Positions 1-9,871 of a DNA stretch of 33,935 nucleotides are shown in pieces. The DNA lies in assembly GCA_017994575.1 (NCBI GenBank), contig JAGOKN010000026.1:1-33935 (forward strand), given 5' to 3'. Position numbers and translations under genes: made by a program. Under the pieces are notes generated by a model, which saw only the letters and a program-made list of their open reading frames with translations, ran no database searches and had not been told where the DNA came from. Every line of letters begins with the position of its first letter. The first letter of the stretch is position 1. Source of the DNA: Nitrosomonas sp. (GTDB lineage: Bacteria > Pseudomonadota > Gammaproteobacteria > Burkholderiales > Nitrosomonadaceae).

Positions 1-56
1 AGAGCACCAGCCTTCTAAGCTGGGGGTTACAGGTTCGATCCCTGTCGGGCACGCCA
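1..56 (+). tRNA. tRNA-Arg (TCT), 5' end cut by window edge
   Basis: The 3' part of a tRNA. The anticodon stem is 7-11 paired with 19-23. The seven-base loop at 12-18 has anticodon TCT at 14-16, which reads AGA arginine codons. The T arm is 29-33/41-45 with the TTCGATC loop. The acceptor 3' strand is 46-52, the discriminator G is at 53 and an encoded CCA is at 54-56. The acceptor 5' strand and most of the D arm lie outside the window. Confidence 0.93.
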
Positions 57-137
57 CAAATATTTCTATATAGTGTGGACTACATTACTCAACACAGTTT
101 GTGTAAATTAAACCAATTTGCCTTAGTTTTTCTTATG

Positions 138-213
138 GTGGCTGTAGCTCAGCTGGTAGAGTCCCGGATTGTGATTCCGGTTGTCGTGGGTTCGAGTCCC
201 ATCAGCCACCCCA
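138..213 (+). tRNA. tRNA-His (GTG)
   Basis: A complete cloverleaf. The acceptor GTGGCTG (138-144) pairs with CAGCCAC (203-209). The anticodon stem CCGGA/TCCGG encloses loop TTGTGAT with anticodon GTG. The T loop is TTCGAGT, the discriminator is C and CCA is encoded at 211-213. A G at 137 would supply the extra G-1 found on histidine tRNAs, here opposite discriminator C210. It lies 81 bases after tRNA-Arg, so the two may share a transcript. Confidence 0.96.
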
Positions 214-341
214 TCTGATTGTCGTTATCCTGATGCGCAATATTATTATTCAATTGAATTACGAGAACTGATTACTACGAATAATCAATAATACCTACCT
301 ACATATATAAAATGCAATTTTATGGATTGAAAATAGAATCA

Positions 342-371
342 TTGACAGAATAGTTCACTAACTTTCGTTAT
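342..371 (+). promoter_or_regulatory. possible sigma-70 promoter for acnA
   Basis: A perfect -35 hexamer TTGACA lies at 342-347. A poor -10 candidate (CGTTAT, 366-371) follows with an 18-base spacer. Transcription would begin around 378, leaving a leader of only about 20 bases before the AGGA ribosome site at 387-390. Only the -35 matches consensus, so this is tentative. The rest of the 214-398 gap is AT-rich and shows nothing else. Confidence 0.3.
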
Positions 372-398
372 TCCCCAAAAGAAAACAGGAACATTACC

Positions 399-3260
399 AT
401 GAGTCACAACTTATTCAATAGCCTGCATGATCTATCACTTCTACAAAGTAGCCGTGTCCAATACTACTCACTGCCGGCATTGGAAAAAATTGGCCTTGGA
501 AAAATTTCCCGTCTACCAATATCGATTCGCATCATATTGGAATCTGTATTGCGTAATTATGACAATAAAAAGATAACCGAAACCCATATCAAGCAATTGG
601 CAAATTGGGAACCGAAAGTGGCGAGGGTAAATGAAATACCTTTCGTAGTCTCACGCATAGTTTTGCAAGACTTCACCGGTGTACCGTTGTTGGTAGATTT
701 GGCTGCTATGCGAAGCGCAGCTATAAAACTAGGGAAAAACCCGAAACTTATTGAACCAATGGTACCTGTTGATTTGGTTGTTGATCATTCAATTCAAGTT
801 GATCATTATGGAAATAAAGAAGCGCTCAATCTCAACATGGAAATTGAGTTCTCTCGAAATAAAGAACGCTATGAGTTTATTAAATGGGGAATGCAAGCTT
901 TTGATACCTTCAAGGTAATACCTCCTGGCATTGGTATTGTGCATCAAGTGAATCTTGAGTACCTCGCACGCGGCGTGCATCAGAAGAATGGGATCATCTA
1001 TCCTGATACTTTGGTTGGTACCGATTCGCATACCACGATGATCAATGGCATTGGTGTTGTTGGTTGGGGGGTTGGCGGCATTGAGGCAGAGGCCGGCATG
1101 TTAGGGCAGCCCGTTTACTTTCTTACACCCGATGTGGTTGGAGTCAATTTAACAGGTCATTTACGTGAAGGTGTTACCGCCACAGATTTGGTCTTGACCA
1201 TTACGGAGATGTTGCGCAAAGCCAATGTCGTTGGCAAATTTGTTGAGTTCTTTGGTGAGGGAACAGCTACGTTGACGCTACCAGACCGTGCCACAATCGC
1301 CAATATGGCCCCTGAATACGGAGCCACTATGGGTTTCTTTCCAGTGGATGATGTCACCATTGAATATTTTAAAGACACTGGACGCACCTCTGAAGAAATT
1401 GCAGCATTCCAGGCTTATTTCAAAGCACAGGAAATGTATGGCATCCCTCGGCAAGGGGACATTGACTATACTCTGGAATTAACGTTAGATCTGAATTCTG
1501 TCGCCCCTTCACTGGCCGGACCAAAGCGTCCGCAAGATCGCATAGAACTTGCATCTATCAAATCCAGATTCGATGAACTTTTTAATAAACCCATTACAGA
1601 AAGTGGGTACGGCAAACAAGCTGACGATATTAACCAGCGTTACTCGACACGCAATATCCAAACACAAAACCCTGATGTATGCACTCATATTGATTCTGAC
1701 AATCTTGAACAGAATCAATTACCACTCCATAGCGGACGCAATGTCAGTGAGATGATCAGCAATCATCCTACCCCTGATACAATTAAAATTCCTACTGCAG
1801 AAGCAGCGAGCAGCGCTGTCGACTTAGGTCATGGAGATGTATTGATCGCTGCCATCACTTCTTGCACGAATACATCCAATCCGAGCGTTCTCATCGCTGC
1901 AGGTCTATTGGCTAAAAAAGCGGTTGAGAAAGGCCTGTCGGTTAAGCACCATATCAAAACCTCTCTGGCACCCGGCTCACGCGTGGTAACCGACTATCTG
2001 ACTGTAACCGGGCTGCTACCCTACCTAGAACAACTTGGCTTTAGCCTGGTCGGTTATGGCTGCACTACTTGCATTGGTAATGCAGGCCCCCTCGCTGACC
2101 CGATTGAGGAAGCCATCGTAAAGCATGATTTAGTTTGTGCAGCTGTACTTTCTGGGAATCGAAATTTTGAGGCGCGCATCCATCCAAATATTCGTGCTAA
2201 TTTCTTGGCTTCCCCTCCCTTGGTTGTGGCTTATGCCATCGCTGGCACTGTTCTTAAAGACCTTACCAACGAACCTTTGGGTAACGGCAAAAACAATCAA
2301 CCTGTATGGCTTAAAGATATTTGGCCCACTAGTGCAGAAATTCATGCATTGATGAAATTTGCCACCAACGCAGATACATTCCGCAAGCTGTATGGCAATC
2401 TCACCAAGGATCATCAACTGTGGAATAACGTTACTTCAGTAACCGGACAAACTTACAATTGGCCCCGATCCACTTATATCGCCGAGCCGCCTTTTTTTGA
2501 GAACTTCTCACTGCAACCGGCAGATACCAATCACTCAGATGGCATTTACCATGCGTATGCATTGGGCATATTTGGTGATTCGGTAACTACAGATCATATT
2601 AGCCCAGCAGGCTCCATCAAAGAGACTTCACCGGCCGGTCAATATCTATTGGATCACAATGTCACCAAAGCCGATTTTAATAGCTATGGTGCCCGTCGCG
2701 GCAATCACGAAGTAATGATGCGCGGCACGTTTGCCAATGTCCGCATCAAGAATCTCATGATTCCGGGCAGTGAGGGCGGTATAACCCTTTATCAAGGCGC
2801 AGACAGCACTCAACCAGTACAAATGAGCATTTATGATGCTGCCATGAAATATCAGTCTCGGCACATTCATACGATTGTTTTTGGCGGTAAGGAATACGGT
2901 ACCGGATCCAGTCGTGATTGGGCCGCAAAAGGCACTCAGTTGCTCGGTGTCAAGGCAGTCATAGCTACCAGTTTTGAGCGTATACATCGCAGCAATTTAA
3001 TTGGCATGGGAGTACTTCCCTTACAATTTAAAGGTGATGACAGTGTTGGCACATTGCAGATTAAAGGTGATGAGCGATTCGATATCATAGGGCTGAATAA
3101 CATCCAGCCACAAAAAGAGGTCACTCTGGCAATCCATAGAAAAGATGGCACCACCCAATCGGTTCAATTATTATGCCGCATTGATACGACTATCGAGGTT
3201 GATTATTATCGGCATGGAGGAATCTTACCCTATGTCCTTAGAGAATTGATGTCTCATTAA
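399..3260 (+). CDS. acnA: aconitate hydratase A (aconitase)
   Basis: Aconitase interconverts citrate and isocitrate in the cytosolic TCA cycle, using a [4Fe-4S] cluster. The three cluster cysteines are visible: Cys489 in the [10 protein letters not shown] motif, and Cys555 and Cys558 in [10 protein letters not shown]. The N-terminal [15 protein letters not shown] and central [13 protein letters not shown] blocks and the C-terminal swivel domain with [10 protein letters not shown] are typical of the AcnA/IRP1 family. At 953 residues it is longer than the roughly 890-residue Escherichia coli enzyme, whose cluster cysteines start near 435. The surplus lies between about residues 395 and 470, in a polar Asn/Gln-rich stretch just before Cys489. 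The start has AGGA eight bases upstream. It is the only gene on this strand for 6 kb and is convergent with galU. Confidence 0.97.
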   Translation: MSHNLFNSLHDLSLLQSSRVQYYSLPALEKIGLGKISRLPISIRIILESVLRNYDNKKITETHIKQLANWEPKVARVNEIPFVVSRIVLQDFTGVPLLVDLAAMRSAAIKLGKNPKLIEPMVPVDLVVDHSIQVDHYGNKEALNLNMEIEFSRNKERYEFIKWGMQAFDTFKVIPPGIGIVHQVNLEYLARGVHQKNGIIYPDTLVGTDSHTTMINGIGVVGWGVGGIEAEAGMLGQPVYFLTPDVVGVNLTGHLREGVTATDLVLTITEMLRKANVVGKFVEFFGEGTATLTLPDRATIANMAPEYGATMGFFPVDDVTIEYFKDTGRTSEEIAAFQAYFKAQEMYGIPRQGDIDYTLELTLDLNSVAPSLAGPKRPQDRIELASIKSRFDELFNKPITESGYGKQADDINQRYSTRNIQTQNPDVCTHIDSDNLEQNQLPLHSGRNVSEMISNHPTPDTIKIPTAEAASSAVDLGHGDVLIAAITSCTNTSNPSVLIAAGLLAKKAVEKGLSVKHHIKTSLAPGSRVVTDYLTVTGLLPYLEQLGFSLVGYGCTTCIGNAGPLADPIEEAIVKHDLVCAAVLSGNRNFEARIHPNIRANFLASPPLVVAYAIAGTVLKDLTNEPLGNGKNNQPVWLKDIWPTSAEIHALMKFATNADTFRKLYGNLTKDHQLWNNVTSVTGQTYNWPRSTYIAEPPFFENFSLQPADTNHSDGIYHAYALGIFGDSVTTDHISPAGSIKETSPAGQYLLDHNVTKADFNSYGARRGNHEVMMRGTFANVRIKNLMIPGSEGGITLYQGADSTQPVQMSIYDAAMKYQSRHIHTIVFGGKEYGTGSSRDWAAKGTQLLGVKAVIATSFERIHRSNLIGMGVLPLQFKGDDSVGTLQIKGDERFDIIGLNNIQPQKEVTLAIHRKDGTTQSVQLLCRIDTTIEVDYYRHGGILPYVLRELMSH

Positions 3261-3321
3261 TATGAAGCTTTAAGAAAACATCGACTAGATTCCGGATTTT
3301 TAAAACAACCATCCAAGAAAA

Positions 3322-3347
3322 AATGGCTTCTCTTCCAAGAAGCCATT
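3322..3347 (-). terminator. hairpin terminator after galU
   Basis: A perfect 10-bp inverted repeat (3322-3331 with 3338-3347) has a six-base loop. On the plus strand it is preceded by a run of A (3318-3323), so read on the minus strand the hairpin is followed by a U-tract. This is the classical intrinsic form for transcripts leaving galU, which ends 75 bases before it. There is no T-run on the plus side, so it is a weaker stop for acnA. Confidence 0.75.
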
Positions 3348-3422
3348 CATAAACAATGAAAAACATACTAGCGAAACTCACATAAACCGTTTCTTGCTTT
3401 GCTAGTTACAACTGATAGCAGT

Positions 3423-4298
3423 TTATTTCTTTATCAAATCGTGCAAGTATTCCTCAAACTCTTGCTTCAGCTCAGGGTGTTGGAGTGCAAACTCTACAGT
3501 AGCTTTTAAATAACCAGATTTACTTCCACAATCAAAACGTTTGCCGTCGAACTCATAACCTAATACTGTTTCTTCATTTAGCAGCTTTGCAATCCCATCA
3601 GTTAGCTGGATTTCGTTGCCGGCTCCACGCTCTGTCATTTCAAGCAATTTGAAAATGCGCGGAGTCAAAATGTAGCGACCAACCACAGCTAAATTGGAGG
3701 GTGCCTTATCAATAGCTGGTTTTTCAACAATGGCATTAACCTTGGATAAGCTGTCGGCGATTGGCGAGCTATCGATAATGCCATAGCGATTCACGGTTTC
3801 ATGCGGAACTTGCTCAATTCCCAGTATTGAGCAATGATGCTGATTATAGATATCAACCATTTGGTTCAAACACGTTCTTTCACCGGCATCGATCAAATCA
3901 TCCGCCAACAACACAGCGAAAGGCTCATCACCGACAACAGATTGTGCACATAAAACGGCATGTCCCAATCCCAGTGCTTCAGCCTGTCGGATATAAACGC
4001 AGTCAACATGCGATGGAAGAATATTTCTCACAATATCAAACATTTCCTGTTTCCTACTGGCTTCCAGCTTCGCTTCCAACTCATACGCTTTATCGAAGTG
4101 ATCAGGTATTGAGCTCTTGTTGCGTCCGATGATAAAAATCAATACATCTACTCCCGCCGCAACGGCTTCTTCTGCAGCAAACTGTATCAACGGCTTATCA
4201 ACTATCGGCAGCATTTCCTTTGGATTTGCCTTAGTTGCCGGCAAAAAACGTGTTCCCAATCCAGCCACAGGAAAAACCGCCTTTCTGATCGCTTTCAT
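3423..4298 (-). CDS. galU: UTP--glucose-1-phosphate uridylyltransferase
   Basis: Makes UDP-glucose from UTP and glucose-1-phosphate for surface polysaccharide and the UDP-galactose branch. The 291 residues begin with the nucleotidyltransferase signature around residues 8-35 ([20 protein letters not shown]). The LADDLID segment near residue 130, the VEKP block and the [10 protein letters not shown] motif near residue 230 follow in the order expected for bacterial GalU. The start has AAGGAG at 4306-4311. It lies 77 bases downstream of galE on the same strand, so the two probably act together: GalU supplies UDP-glucose and GalE epimerises it. Confidence 0.97.
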   Translation of the reverse strand: MKAIRKAVFPVAGLGTRFLPATKANPKEMLPIVDKPLIQFAAEEAVAAGVDVLIFIIGRNKSSIPDHFDKAYELEAKLEASRKQEMFDIVRNILPSHVDCVYIRQAEALGLGHAVLCAQSVVGDEPFAVLLADDLIDAGERTCLNQMVDIYNQHHCSILGIEQVPHETVNRYGIIDSSPIADSLSKVNAIVEKPAIDKAPSNLAVVGRYILTPRIFKLLEMTERGAGNEIQLTDGIAKLLNEETVLGYEFDGKRFDCGSKSGYLKATVEFALQHPELKQEFEEYLHDLIKK

Positions 4299-4375
4299 TC
4301 AAATATCTCCTTAATATTTAGCACGTTACCTAATATTCTTATACTTTACCGATATACCAAGAAAAATAACCTTGA

Positions 4376-5410
4376 TTAGCGCTGATATCCGTTGGGATTA
4401 GCGCTCTGCCAGCGCCAACTACTTGCGCACATATCTTCCAAGCCAAGTTTTGCCTGCCAACCCAGCAAATCAAACGCAAGTCTTGGATCAGCATAGCAAG
4501 AGGCGATGTCGCCAGAGCGCCTGGGAGCAATTTTATATGCGATAGTTTGCCCACTCGCCCGTTCATAAGCATGCACAACATCTAGAACGCTGTAACCTTG
4601 ACCTGTGCCCAGATTGACTGTCAGGCATCCTGTAAATTTTTTAGTATGCATACTCTGCGCAGCTTCCAGGGCTTCCAATGCCTTAATATGTCCAAGGGCC
4701 AAATCAACCACATGAATGTAATCACGCACTCCCGTTCCATCTGGAGTGGGATAATCATTACCCCATATATTGAGTGCTTCTCTTCGTCCCACTGCAACCT
4801 GAGCCACAAAAGGCATTAAATTATTCGGGACGCCTTGCGGATCCTCGCCAATCAATCCACTCGCATGAGCACCTACCGGGTTAAAATAACGTAATATGCT
4901 GATTCGCATTGAATCATCGCTATGCTGAAAATCACGCAATATTTCCTCAACCACCATTTTGCTGCGCCCATAGGGATTTGTAGGTGAAAGCGGATGACTT
5001 TCTGTCAATGGCAGTTGTATCGGATCGCCATAAACAGTAGCCGATGAGCTAAATACCAGTGTCTTTACACCGCATTCTTGCATCGCTTCTAATAGTCGAA
5101 GCGTACCCACAACGTTATTATCATAATAGGAAAGCGGTCGCTCGACAGATTCTCCTACTGCTTTCAAGCCCGCGAAATGAATAACCGCTGTCGCCTTACT
5201 TTGTTTAATGGCAGCCACCAATGCAGCACGGTCTCGGCAATCACCTTGCACCAACTTGGGTTTTTTCCCGGTTATTTGTTCTATCCGCGCCAGTGCTTCG
5301 GGATTGCTATTACAGAAATTATCAAAGACCGTAATATCAAAACCTGCATTTAACAATTCAACGCAGGTATGTGATCCTATATAACCAGCACCACCTGTAA
5401 CTAGAATCAT
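4376..5410 (-). CDS. galE: UDP-glucose 4-epimerase
   Basis: An NAD-dependent extended short-chain dehydrogenase that interconverts UDP-glucose and UDP-galactose. The protein opens directly with the Rossmann motif VTGGAGYIGSH. It has the DNFCNSN segment after beta-2, the catalytic SSSATVYG serine/threonine block, and YGRSK with the active-site Tyr and Lys. The frame could be extended to a TTG at 5428. I prefer the ATG at 5410 because GAGG (5420-5423) sits nine bases before it and the family normally begins with MxxLVTGG. It is preceded by the DHH gene (68-base gap) and followed by galU. A long dyad sits just upstream. Confidence 0.95.
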   Translation of the reverse strand: MILVTGGAGYIGSHTCVELLNAGFDITVFDNFCNSNPEALARIEQITGKKPKLVQGDCRDRAALVAAIKQSKATAVIHFAGLKAVGESVERPLSYYDNNVVGTLRLLEAMQECGVKTLVFSSSATVYGDPIQLPLTESHPLSPTNPYGRSKMVVEEILRDFQHSDDSMRISILRYFNPVGAHASGLIGEDPQGVPNNLMPFVAQVAVGRREALNIWGNDYPTPDGTGVRDYIHVVDLALGHIKALEALEAAQSMHTKKFTGCLTVNLGTGQGYSVLDVVHAYERASGQTIAYKIAPRRSGDIASCYADPRLAFDLLGWQAKLGLEDMCASSWRWQSANPNGYQR

Positions 5411-5433
5411 GCTGATATACCTCAACAAGAAAC

Positions 5434-5469
5434 GATAAATTGACTTGTTATAAAATACATCAATTTATC
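5434..5469. repeat. 10-bp perfect inverted repeat between DHH gene and galE
   Basis: GATAAATTGA at 5434-5443 is mirrored exactly by TCAATTTATC at 5460-5469 across a 16-base spacer. It starts 10 bases after the DHH stop and lies 24 bases upstream of the galE ATG. It is AT-rich and has no strong T-tract behind it on the minus strand, so it fits an operator or weak attenuator better than a classical terminator. Function unproven. Confidence 0.5.
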
Positions 5470-5478
5470 AAGACTTTA

Positions 5479-6444
5479 TTAAATTAACCGAAAGTGTTGT
5501 TTAAATCTAGTTACAAAATCATCCAGTGATCCTGGTGGCAATTGATTGATACCAGCAGCAGCTTTGCGCCCACCGCCCGTATCAAACTGAAGACACAGTA
5601 CATCAGCCCCTTGAGGATTAGCGATGGAAGCTCGCACACTGACTGTAAAATTACCCGTGTGATTGGGTGTGATCACTGCATGTGCACGATTTGGATATTC
5701 GTTCGCTAGCTTATTAGCGAAATTACCAGTCACACGCCGCGCCCATGGCTCGTTAGGTAACAAATACGCGGCACAGTAATCATCATTCGATAATGGCTGC
5801 AGTAAATTTGCATGCCCCATATCTTCTCTAAAGCCTACAGCAAGTTTTGCAAACGCAGTCGAGTTCGCAACAAAATCAAGCGGATTCTTATAAGGTTCTA
5901 TGGCCTCATATAGCTCAACCGGATGGAAATGCAAATCCTGTAAGCTATCGCCATAGCCGTTGTAATTTAAGTATTCTCCCAAATGAGAAAGCTTGTCAGC
6001 ATCTGGATCAGCAAGTCCCGCAGATTTTGCAAGACTATGTCCTTTTTGGATGAGATTATCCCCAAAAGCAGCAGTAATAGCCCACAAATGAAACTGGCCA
6101 GCCAGATATTCATCGACCAGAAGGCTCGTACACACATCCGCAGCCAAATTGATATGCGTAATCAAATTAGCATGTTGCGGTATTTCACCAGCATGATGAT
6201 GATCGAAATACTCAATCATGGCGCCTTCTTCCAGCAAACGCATCAATCCTTTGCGATTACTATCCAATGAAATGTCGAGCACCGTCACCCGATCACCCTC
6301 ACGCACATTTACCCGATCAAGCAGTTTAATATCGCGTTTAACCCCGGTGATCAGATTGGCAGCCGCCGCAGGCTCAACCAATCTAAGCTGATGGAGTGCA
6401 CACAATCCGTCTGCATCACCGTTAAATACATAGTAATGACTCAT
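5479..6444 (-). CDS. DHH-family phosphoesterase
   Basis: A 321-residue protein of the DHH/DHHA1 superfamily, metal-dependent phosphodiesterases that include RecJ and nanoRNases. The metal-binding aspartates are in FNGDADGLCA (residues 7-16), VLDIS and the FDHHHAGE motif near residue 80. The DHHA1 C-terminus carries the substrate-binding GGGRKAAAGI near residue 290. It is too short for RecJ. Nothing here says whether it acts on nanoRNA, pAp or a cyclic dinucleotide. A pAp phosphatase role would suit its place behind the PAPS-forming cysNC, but that is inference from position. AGGAG lies 13 bases before the ATG. It sits 75 bases after cysNC and 68 before galE, all on one strand. Confidence 0.87.
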   Translation of the reverse strand: MSHYYVFNGDADGLCALHQLRLVEPAAAANLITGVKRDIKLLDRVNVREGDRVTVLDISLDSNRKGLMRLLEEGAMIEYFDHHHAGEIPQHANLITHINLAADVCTSLLVDEYLAGQFHLWAITAAFGDNLIQKGHSLAKSAGLADPDADKLSHLGEYLNYNGYGDSLQDLHFHPVELYEAIEPYKNPLDFVANSTAFAKLAVGFREDMGHANLLQPLSNDDYCAAYLLPNEPWARRVTGNFANKLANEYPNRAHAVITPNHTGNFTVSVRASIANPQGADVLCLQFDTGGGRKAAAGINQLPPGSLDDFVTRFKQHFRLI

Positions 6445-6519
6445 ACTAAATGAAATCTCCTATCCGGCATTGTTCTTAACCCACGCGCGACATGAAATTG
6501 GAACCAGCGACTGTCAAGA

Positions 6520-8424
6520 CTAATTCAATACATCCACACTCATTAGATAATTGACAATTTTTTCAACAGCCTGCTCAGGAGTAAGATCCGTTGTATCTAT
6601 ACAAATTTCTGCATCTTCAGGCGCTTCATAGGGCGAATCAATTCCGGTAAAGTTTTTCAATTCTCCACGCCGCATTTTTTTGTACAGCCCTTTAGGATCT
6701 CTCTCTTCCGCTACGTGAATGGGCGTATCGACAAAGATCTCGAAGAATTCGCCTTGTTCTACCAGTTCGCGCGCCATCCTGCGTTCAGAGTGGAATGGCG
6801 ATATGAAAGATACGAGAACAATCTGCCCTGCATCCACCATCAGTTTGGCAACTTCGGCGATGCGCCGAATATTTTCCACGCGATCGGCATCGGTAAAACC
6901 AAGATCCTTGTTGAGCCCATGGCGCACATTGTCGCCATCCAATAGATATGTATGTTTGCCTAATGAATAGAGTTTTTTCTCGACAAGGTTGGCAATAGTT
7001 GATTTGCCACTGCCAGACAAACCTGTAAACCAGAGAATAAAAGGCTTCTGTCCTTTAATAGCAGCATGCGCCTGCTTATTGATGTTGATTGCCTGCCAAT
7101 GAATATTCTGCGATCGGCGCAAAGCAAAATGCAGCATGCCTGCACCGACTGTGTTGTTGGTCAAACGGTCAATCATGATGAAGCCGCCCGTATCACGGTC
7201 TTCTTTGTATGGATCGAACGCAATCAATTGGTCTGAATTCAAATTACAGATACCAATTTCGTTCAATTCCAGTTTCGTGACAGCCACATGCTCCAATGTA
7301 TTGACATTCACCTTATATTTAAGGGTGGAAATGTTGGCAGTGACCGTTTTTGTGCCAATCTTCATCAAATAAGGCCTGCCTGGAAGCATAGGCTCATCCG
7401 ACATCCACACGATCGTTGCTTCAAACTGATCAGCCACACCTGGCAATGAATCGGTAGTAGCGAGCACATCCCCTCGACTGATATCGATTTCATCCGCCAG
7501 TGTCAAAGTAACTGATTGCCCTGAAATTGCCTGCGGAAGATCGCCATCACTGGTTACAATGCGGGTTACACGGCTCTCTTTGCCGGAAGGTAAAACACGT
7601 ATAGGGTCGCCTGGCTTAATACTGCCTCGCACAACAATGCCGGAATAACCACGGAAATCCAGATTCGGACGATTAACCCATTGCACCGGCATACGAAAAA
7701 CCCCAGCTCCCACTGTTTCATCTTCTACCTGGATATTCTCGAGGTAACCCATCAATGTTTCCCCGCGATACCAAGCTGTATTCGCGCTCAATTCGGTGAT
7801 GTTATCGCCTTTTAGTGCGGACATTGGGATGGTGACGATATTCTGCAAACCAATCTCTTTTGCAAAATCACGGTATTCAGTATCAATCTTTGTATAGATT
7901 TCTTCCGAATATCCCACCATGTCCAACTTATTAATGGCCAGCACCACATGACGAATACCGATTAATGATACCAAATAGCTGTGTCGCCGCGTCTGTGTCA
8001 ACACTCCTTTGCGCGCATCAATCAGAATAATCGCGACATCGGCTGTTGAAGCGCCAGTAATCATATTGCGCGTATACTGTTCATGCCCGGGCGTATCTGC
8101 CACGATAAATTTTCGTTTATCCGTTGAGAAGAAGCGATAGGCCACATCGATAGTGATCCCTTGCTCACGCTCTGCCGCAAGCCCGTCCACCAACAGTGCG
8201 AAATCCAAATCCCCTGCTTGCGTACCTACTTTCTTTGAATCAACTTCCAACTGAGCCAGCTGATCTTCAAATAACATTTTTGACTCGTAAAGCAATCGCC
8301 CTATCAGAGTGCTTTTCCCGTCATCGACACTGCCGCAGGTAATAAAACGCAATAAGCTCTTATTTTCATGCGTTTTTAAATAAAGCTCGATATCTTCAGC
8401 AATCAGGTCTGATACATGCGCCAT
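6520..8424 (-). CDS. cysNC: bifunctional sulfate adenylyltransferase subunit 1 / adenylylsulfate kinase (CysN-CysC)
   Basis: A fusion of the GTPase subunit of ATP sulfurylase with APS kinase, 634 residues. The N-terminal EF-Tu-like GTPase shows the P-loop GSVDDGKST at residues 31-39, DTPGHEQY, and NKLD. Beta-barrel domains follow. Near residues 465-475 a second P-loop (GLSGSGKST) opens the APS kinase, with DGDNVRHGLN and SFISPF downstream. With CysD it would adenylate sulfate using GTP energy, and the CysC part then phosphorylates APS to PAPS. The start codon shares one base with the cysD stop (TAATG), so translation is coupled. The architecture matches NodQ/CysNC proteins of many proteobacteria. 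Confidence 0.96.
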   Translation of the reverse strand: MAHVSDLIAEDIELYLKTHENKSLLRFITCGSVDDGKSTLIGRLLYESKMLFEDQLAQLEVDSKKVGTQAGDLDFALLVDGLAAEREQGITIDVAYRFFSTDKRKFIVADTPGHEQYTRNMITGASTADVAIILIDARKGVLTQTRRHSYLVSLIGIRHVVLAINKLDMVGYSEEIYTKIDTEYRDFAKEIGLQNIVTIPMSALKGDNITELSANTAWYRGETLMGYLENIQVEDETVGAGVFRMPVQWVNRPNLDFRGYSGIVVRGSIKPGDPIRVLPSGKESRVTRIVTSDGDLPQAISGQSVTLTLADEIDISRGDVLATTDSLPGVADQFEATIVWMSDEPMLPGRPYLMKIGTKTVTANISTLKYKVNVNTLEHVAVTKLELNEIGICNLNSDQLIAFDPYKEDRDTGGFIMIDRLTNNTVGAGMLHFALRRSQNIHWQAININKQAHAAIKGQKPFILWFTGLSGSGKSTIANLVEKKLYSLGKHTYLLDGDNVRHGLNKDLGFTDADRVENIRRIAEVAKLMVDAGQIVLVSFISPFHSERRMARELVEQGEFFEIFVDTPIHVAEERDPKGLYKKMRRGELKNFTGIDSPYEAPEDAEICIDTTDLTPEQAVEKIVNYLMSVDVLN

Positions 8425-9320
8425 TAGAAGTACCCCTCTTGTTTCTTTTTCTCCATCGAACCTGCAGAATCATGATCAATTAAACGCCCCTGCCGTTCGG
8501 AGGTTCTTGCCAATAGCATTTCTTGAATAATCGCTGTCAAGGAATTCGCCTCACTCTCTATAGCACCTGTTAATGGATAACAACCCAATGTACGAAAACG
8601 TACTTTCTTCATCATAGGAACTTCACCTTTCTGCATCGGCAAGCGGTCATCATCCACCATAATTAATGTGCCATCCCGTTCAACCACCGGACGTTCCTTG
8701 GCAAAGTAAAGTGGGACAATAGGAATATTATTCAGGTAGATATACTGCCAAATATCCAATTCGGTCCAATTGGAAAGGGGAAAAACCCGGATACTCTCGC
8801 CCTTATTCTTACGCGTGTTATACAAGCGCCATAATTCTGGTCGCTGTAATTTGGGATCCCACCGATGTTGCGCCGATCGAATTGAGAAAATGCGCTCTTT
8901 CGCTCGCGATTTCTCTTCATCCCGGCGCGCACCTCCAAATGCCACATCAAAATCATATTTATCCAACGCCTGTTTCAACCCTTCCGTCTTCCAGATGTCA
9001 GTATGAATCGCGGATCCATGGGTGAATGGATTGATCCCCTTTTCAATCCCTTGAGGATTGATATGAACAATCAGATCAAGTCCGAGCTTTTTTGTCATGA
9101 CATCGCGAAACTCAATCATTTCTCTGAATTTCCATGTGGTATCGACATGCAATAACGGGAAAGGGGGTTTTGAAGGATAAAATGCTTTAACTGCAAGATG
9201 CAGCATCACGGCACTATCCTTACCGATGGAATAGAGCATCACTGGATGCTCGCACTCCGCAACAACCTCCCGCATGATCTGAATACTCTCCGCTTCAAGG
9301 CGTTGTAAGTGTGTCAACAT
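8424..9320 (-). CDS. cysD: sulfate adenylyltransferase subunit 2
   Basis: The catalytic subunit of ATP sulfurylase, which forms APS from sulfate and ATP. The 298 residues show the PP-loop motif SIGKDSAVM at residues 31-39, then FREMIEFRD and the [19 protein letters not shown] block. The C-terminal [16 protein letters not shown] segment is typical of CysD. AAGGAAG sits about a dozen bases before the ATG. It is the first gene of the run and overlaps cysNC by one base. The pair serves assimilatory sulfate activation. A perfect 9-bp-armed inverted repeat lies 72-91 bases upstream of the start codon. Confidence 0.97.
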   Translation of the reverse strand: MLTHLQRLEAESIQIMREVVAECEHPVMLYSIGKDSAVMLHLAVKAFYPSKPPFPLLHVDTTWKFREMIEFRDVMTKKLGLDLIVHINPQGIEKGINPFTHGSAIHTDIWKTEGLKQALDKYDFDVAFGGARRDEEKSRAKERIFSIRSAQHRWDPKLQRPELWRLYNTRKNKGESIRVFPLSNWTELDIWQYIYLNNIPIVPLYFAKERPVVERDGTLIMVDDDRLPMQKGEVPMMKKVRFRTLGCYPLTGAIESEANSLTAIIQEMLLARTSERQGRLIDHDSAGSMEKKKQEGYF

Positions 9321-9871
9321 TGTCAGTAGCTTCCTTAATTTATGAGACGTAATAGAGTTATGTTAATACAGTTTTAAGTTTTTCTTATTGTGGAATAAAC
9401 CAGTTTATTCCTGCAATATTAAATTTTTATTACTATGATGAGGAGACAACTTGTAAGCCGACAAGGCCATAGGATGGAACATTAGCAGGTAAAATGCATA
9501 CTTGATTTTGATTTTAGGCTCTAATTTATATTTAATGACGACTTGAATCAAAATGCAGAAATCTAGAGTTCAAATAAGTCTCATACAAATAGATTTCTTA
9601 TATCCTTTACATATTCCTACAAATATTGTATCCGATATTGACGGTATTGTCAGTGCGTGCGGCATGTTCATTTTCATAACATCCAGTATCTGGACAAATA
9701 TTGCACATAAAATGGTAAATAAAAGCACAATAATCATTTGGTACACAGAATTAACGATATCTTGGCGAGAAAATGAATGCTGGCGCACTCAATAATCAAT
9801 TGCTAATACCATTTTGACTTCACTCCGATTGTTTGTTACTTTCCAGCGCAAATAAAGGAGAGCATCTTTTT
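9321..9871. other. gene-free stretch between cysD and the amino acid permease
   Basis: 551 AT-rich bases between two divergent genes. The solid feature is the inverted repeat at 9392-9411. Overlapping short frames on both strands between 9553 and 9795 lack ribosome sites and recognisable domains. A minus-strand frame at about 9437-9499 ends ..NVPSYGLVGLQVVSSS before a stop. That could be the remnant of a lost gene, but it is too short to assign. The right end carries the permease ribosome site AAAGGAG (9854-9860). Confidence 0.5.
9392..9411. promoter_or_regulatory. perfect inverted repeat upstream of cysD, candidate operator
   Basis: GGAATAAAC (9392-9400) is followed after two bases by its exact reverse complement GTTTATTCC (9403-9411). 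The site is 72 bases from the cysD start. The compact dyad with almost no spacer looks like a repressor or activator site on DNA rather than an RNA hairpin. No sigma-70 hexamers stood out around it. The cognate regulator is not in the window. Confidence 0.5.

Noticed and set aside
5411..5428. Six-codon extension of galE to a TTG
   Set aside because: The extension contains the ribosome site of the ATG at 5410 and is not seen in the family.
9553..9795. Overlapping 72-80 residue frames on both strands in the cysD-permease gap
   Set aside because: No ribosome site, no family resemblance, AT-rich composition. The minus-strand frame has a hydrophobic stretch and could be a small membrane protein, but nothing supports it.
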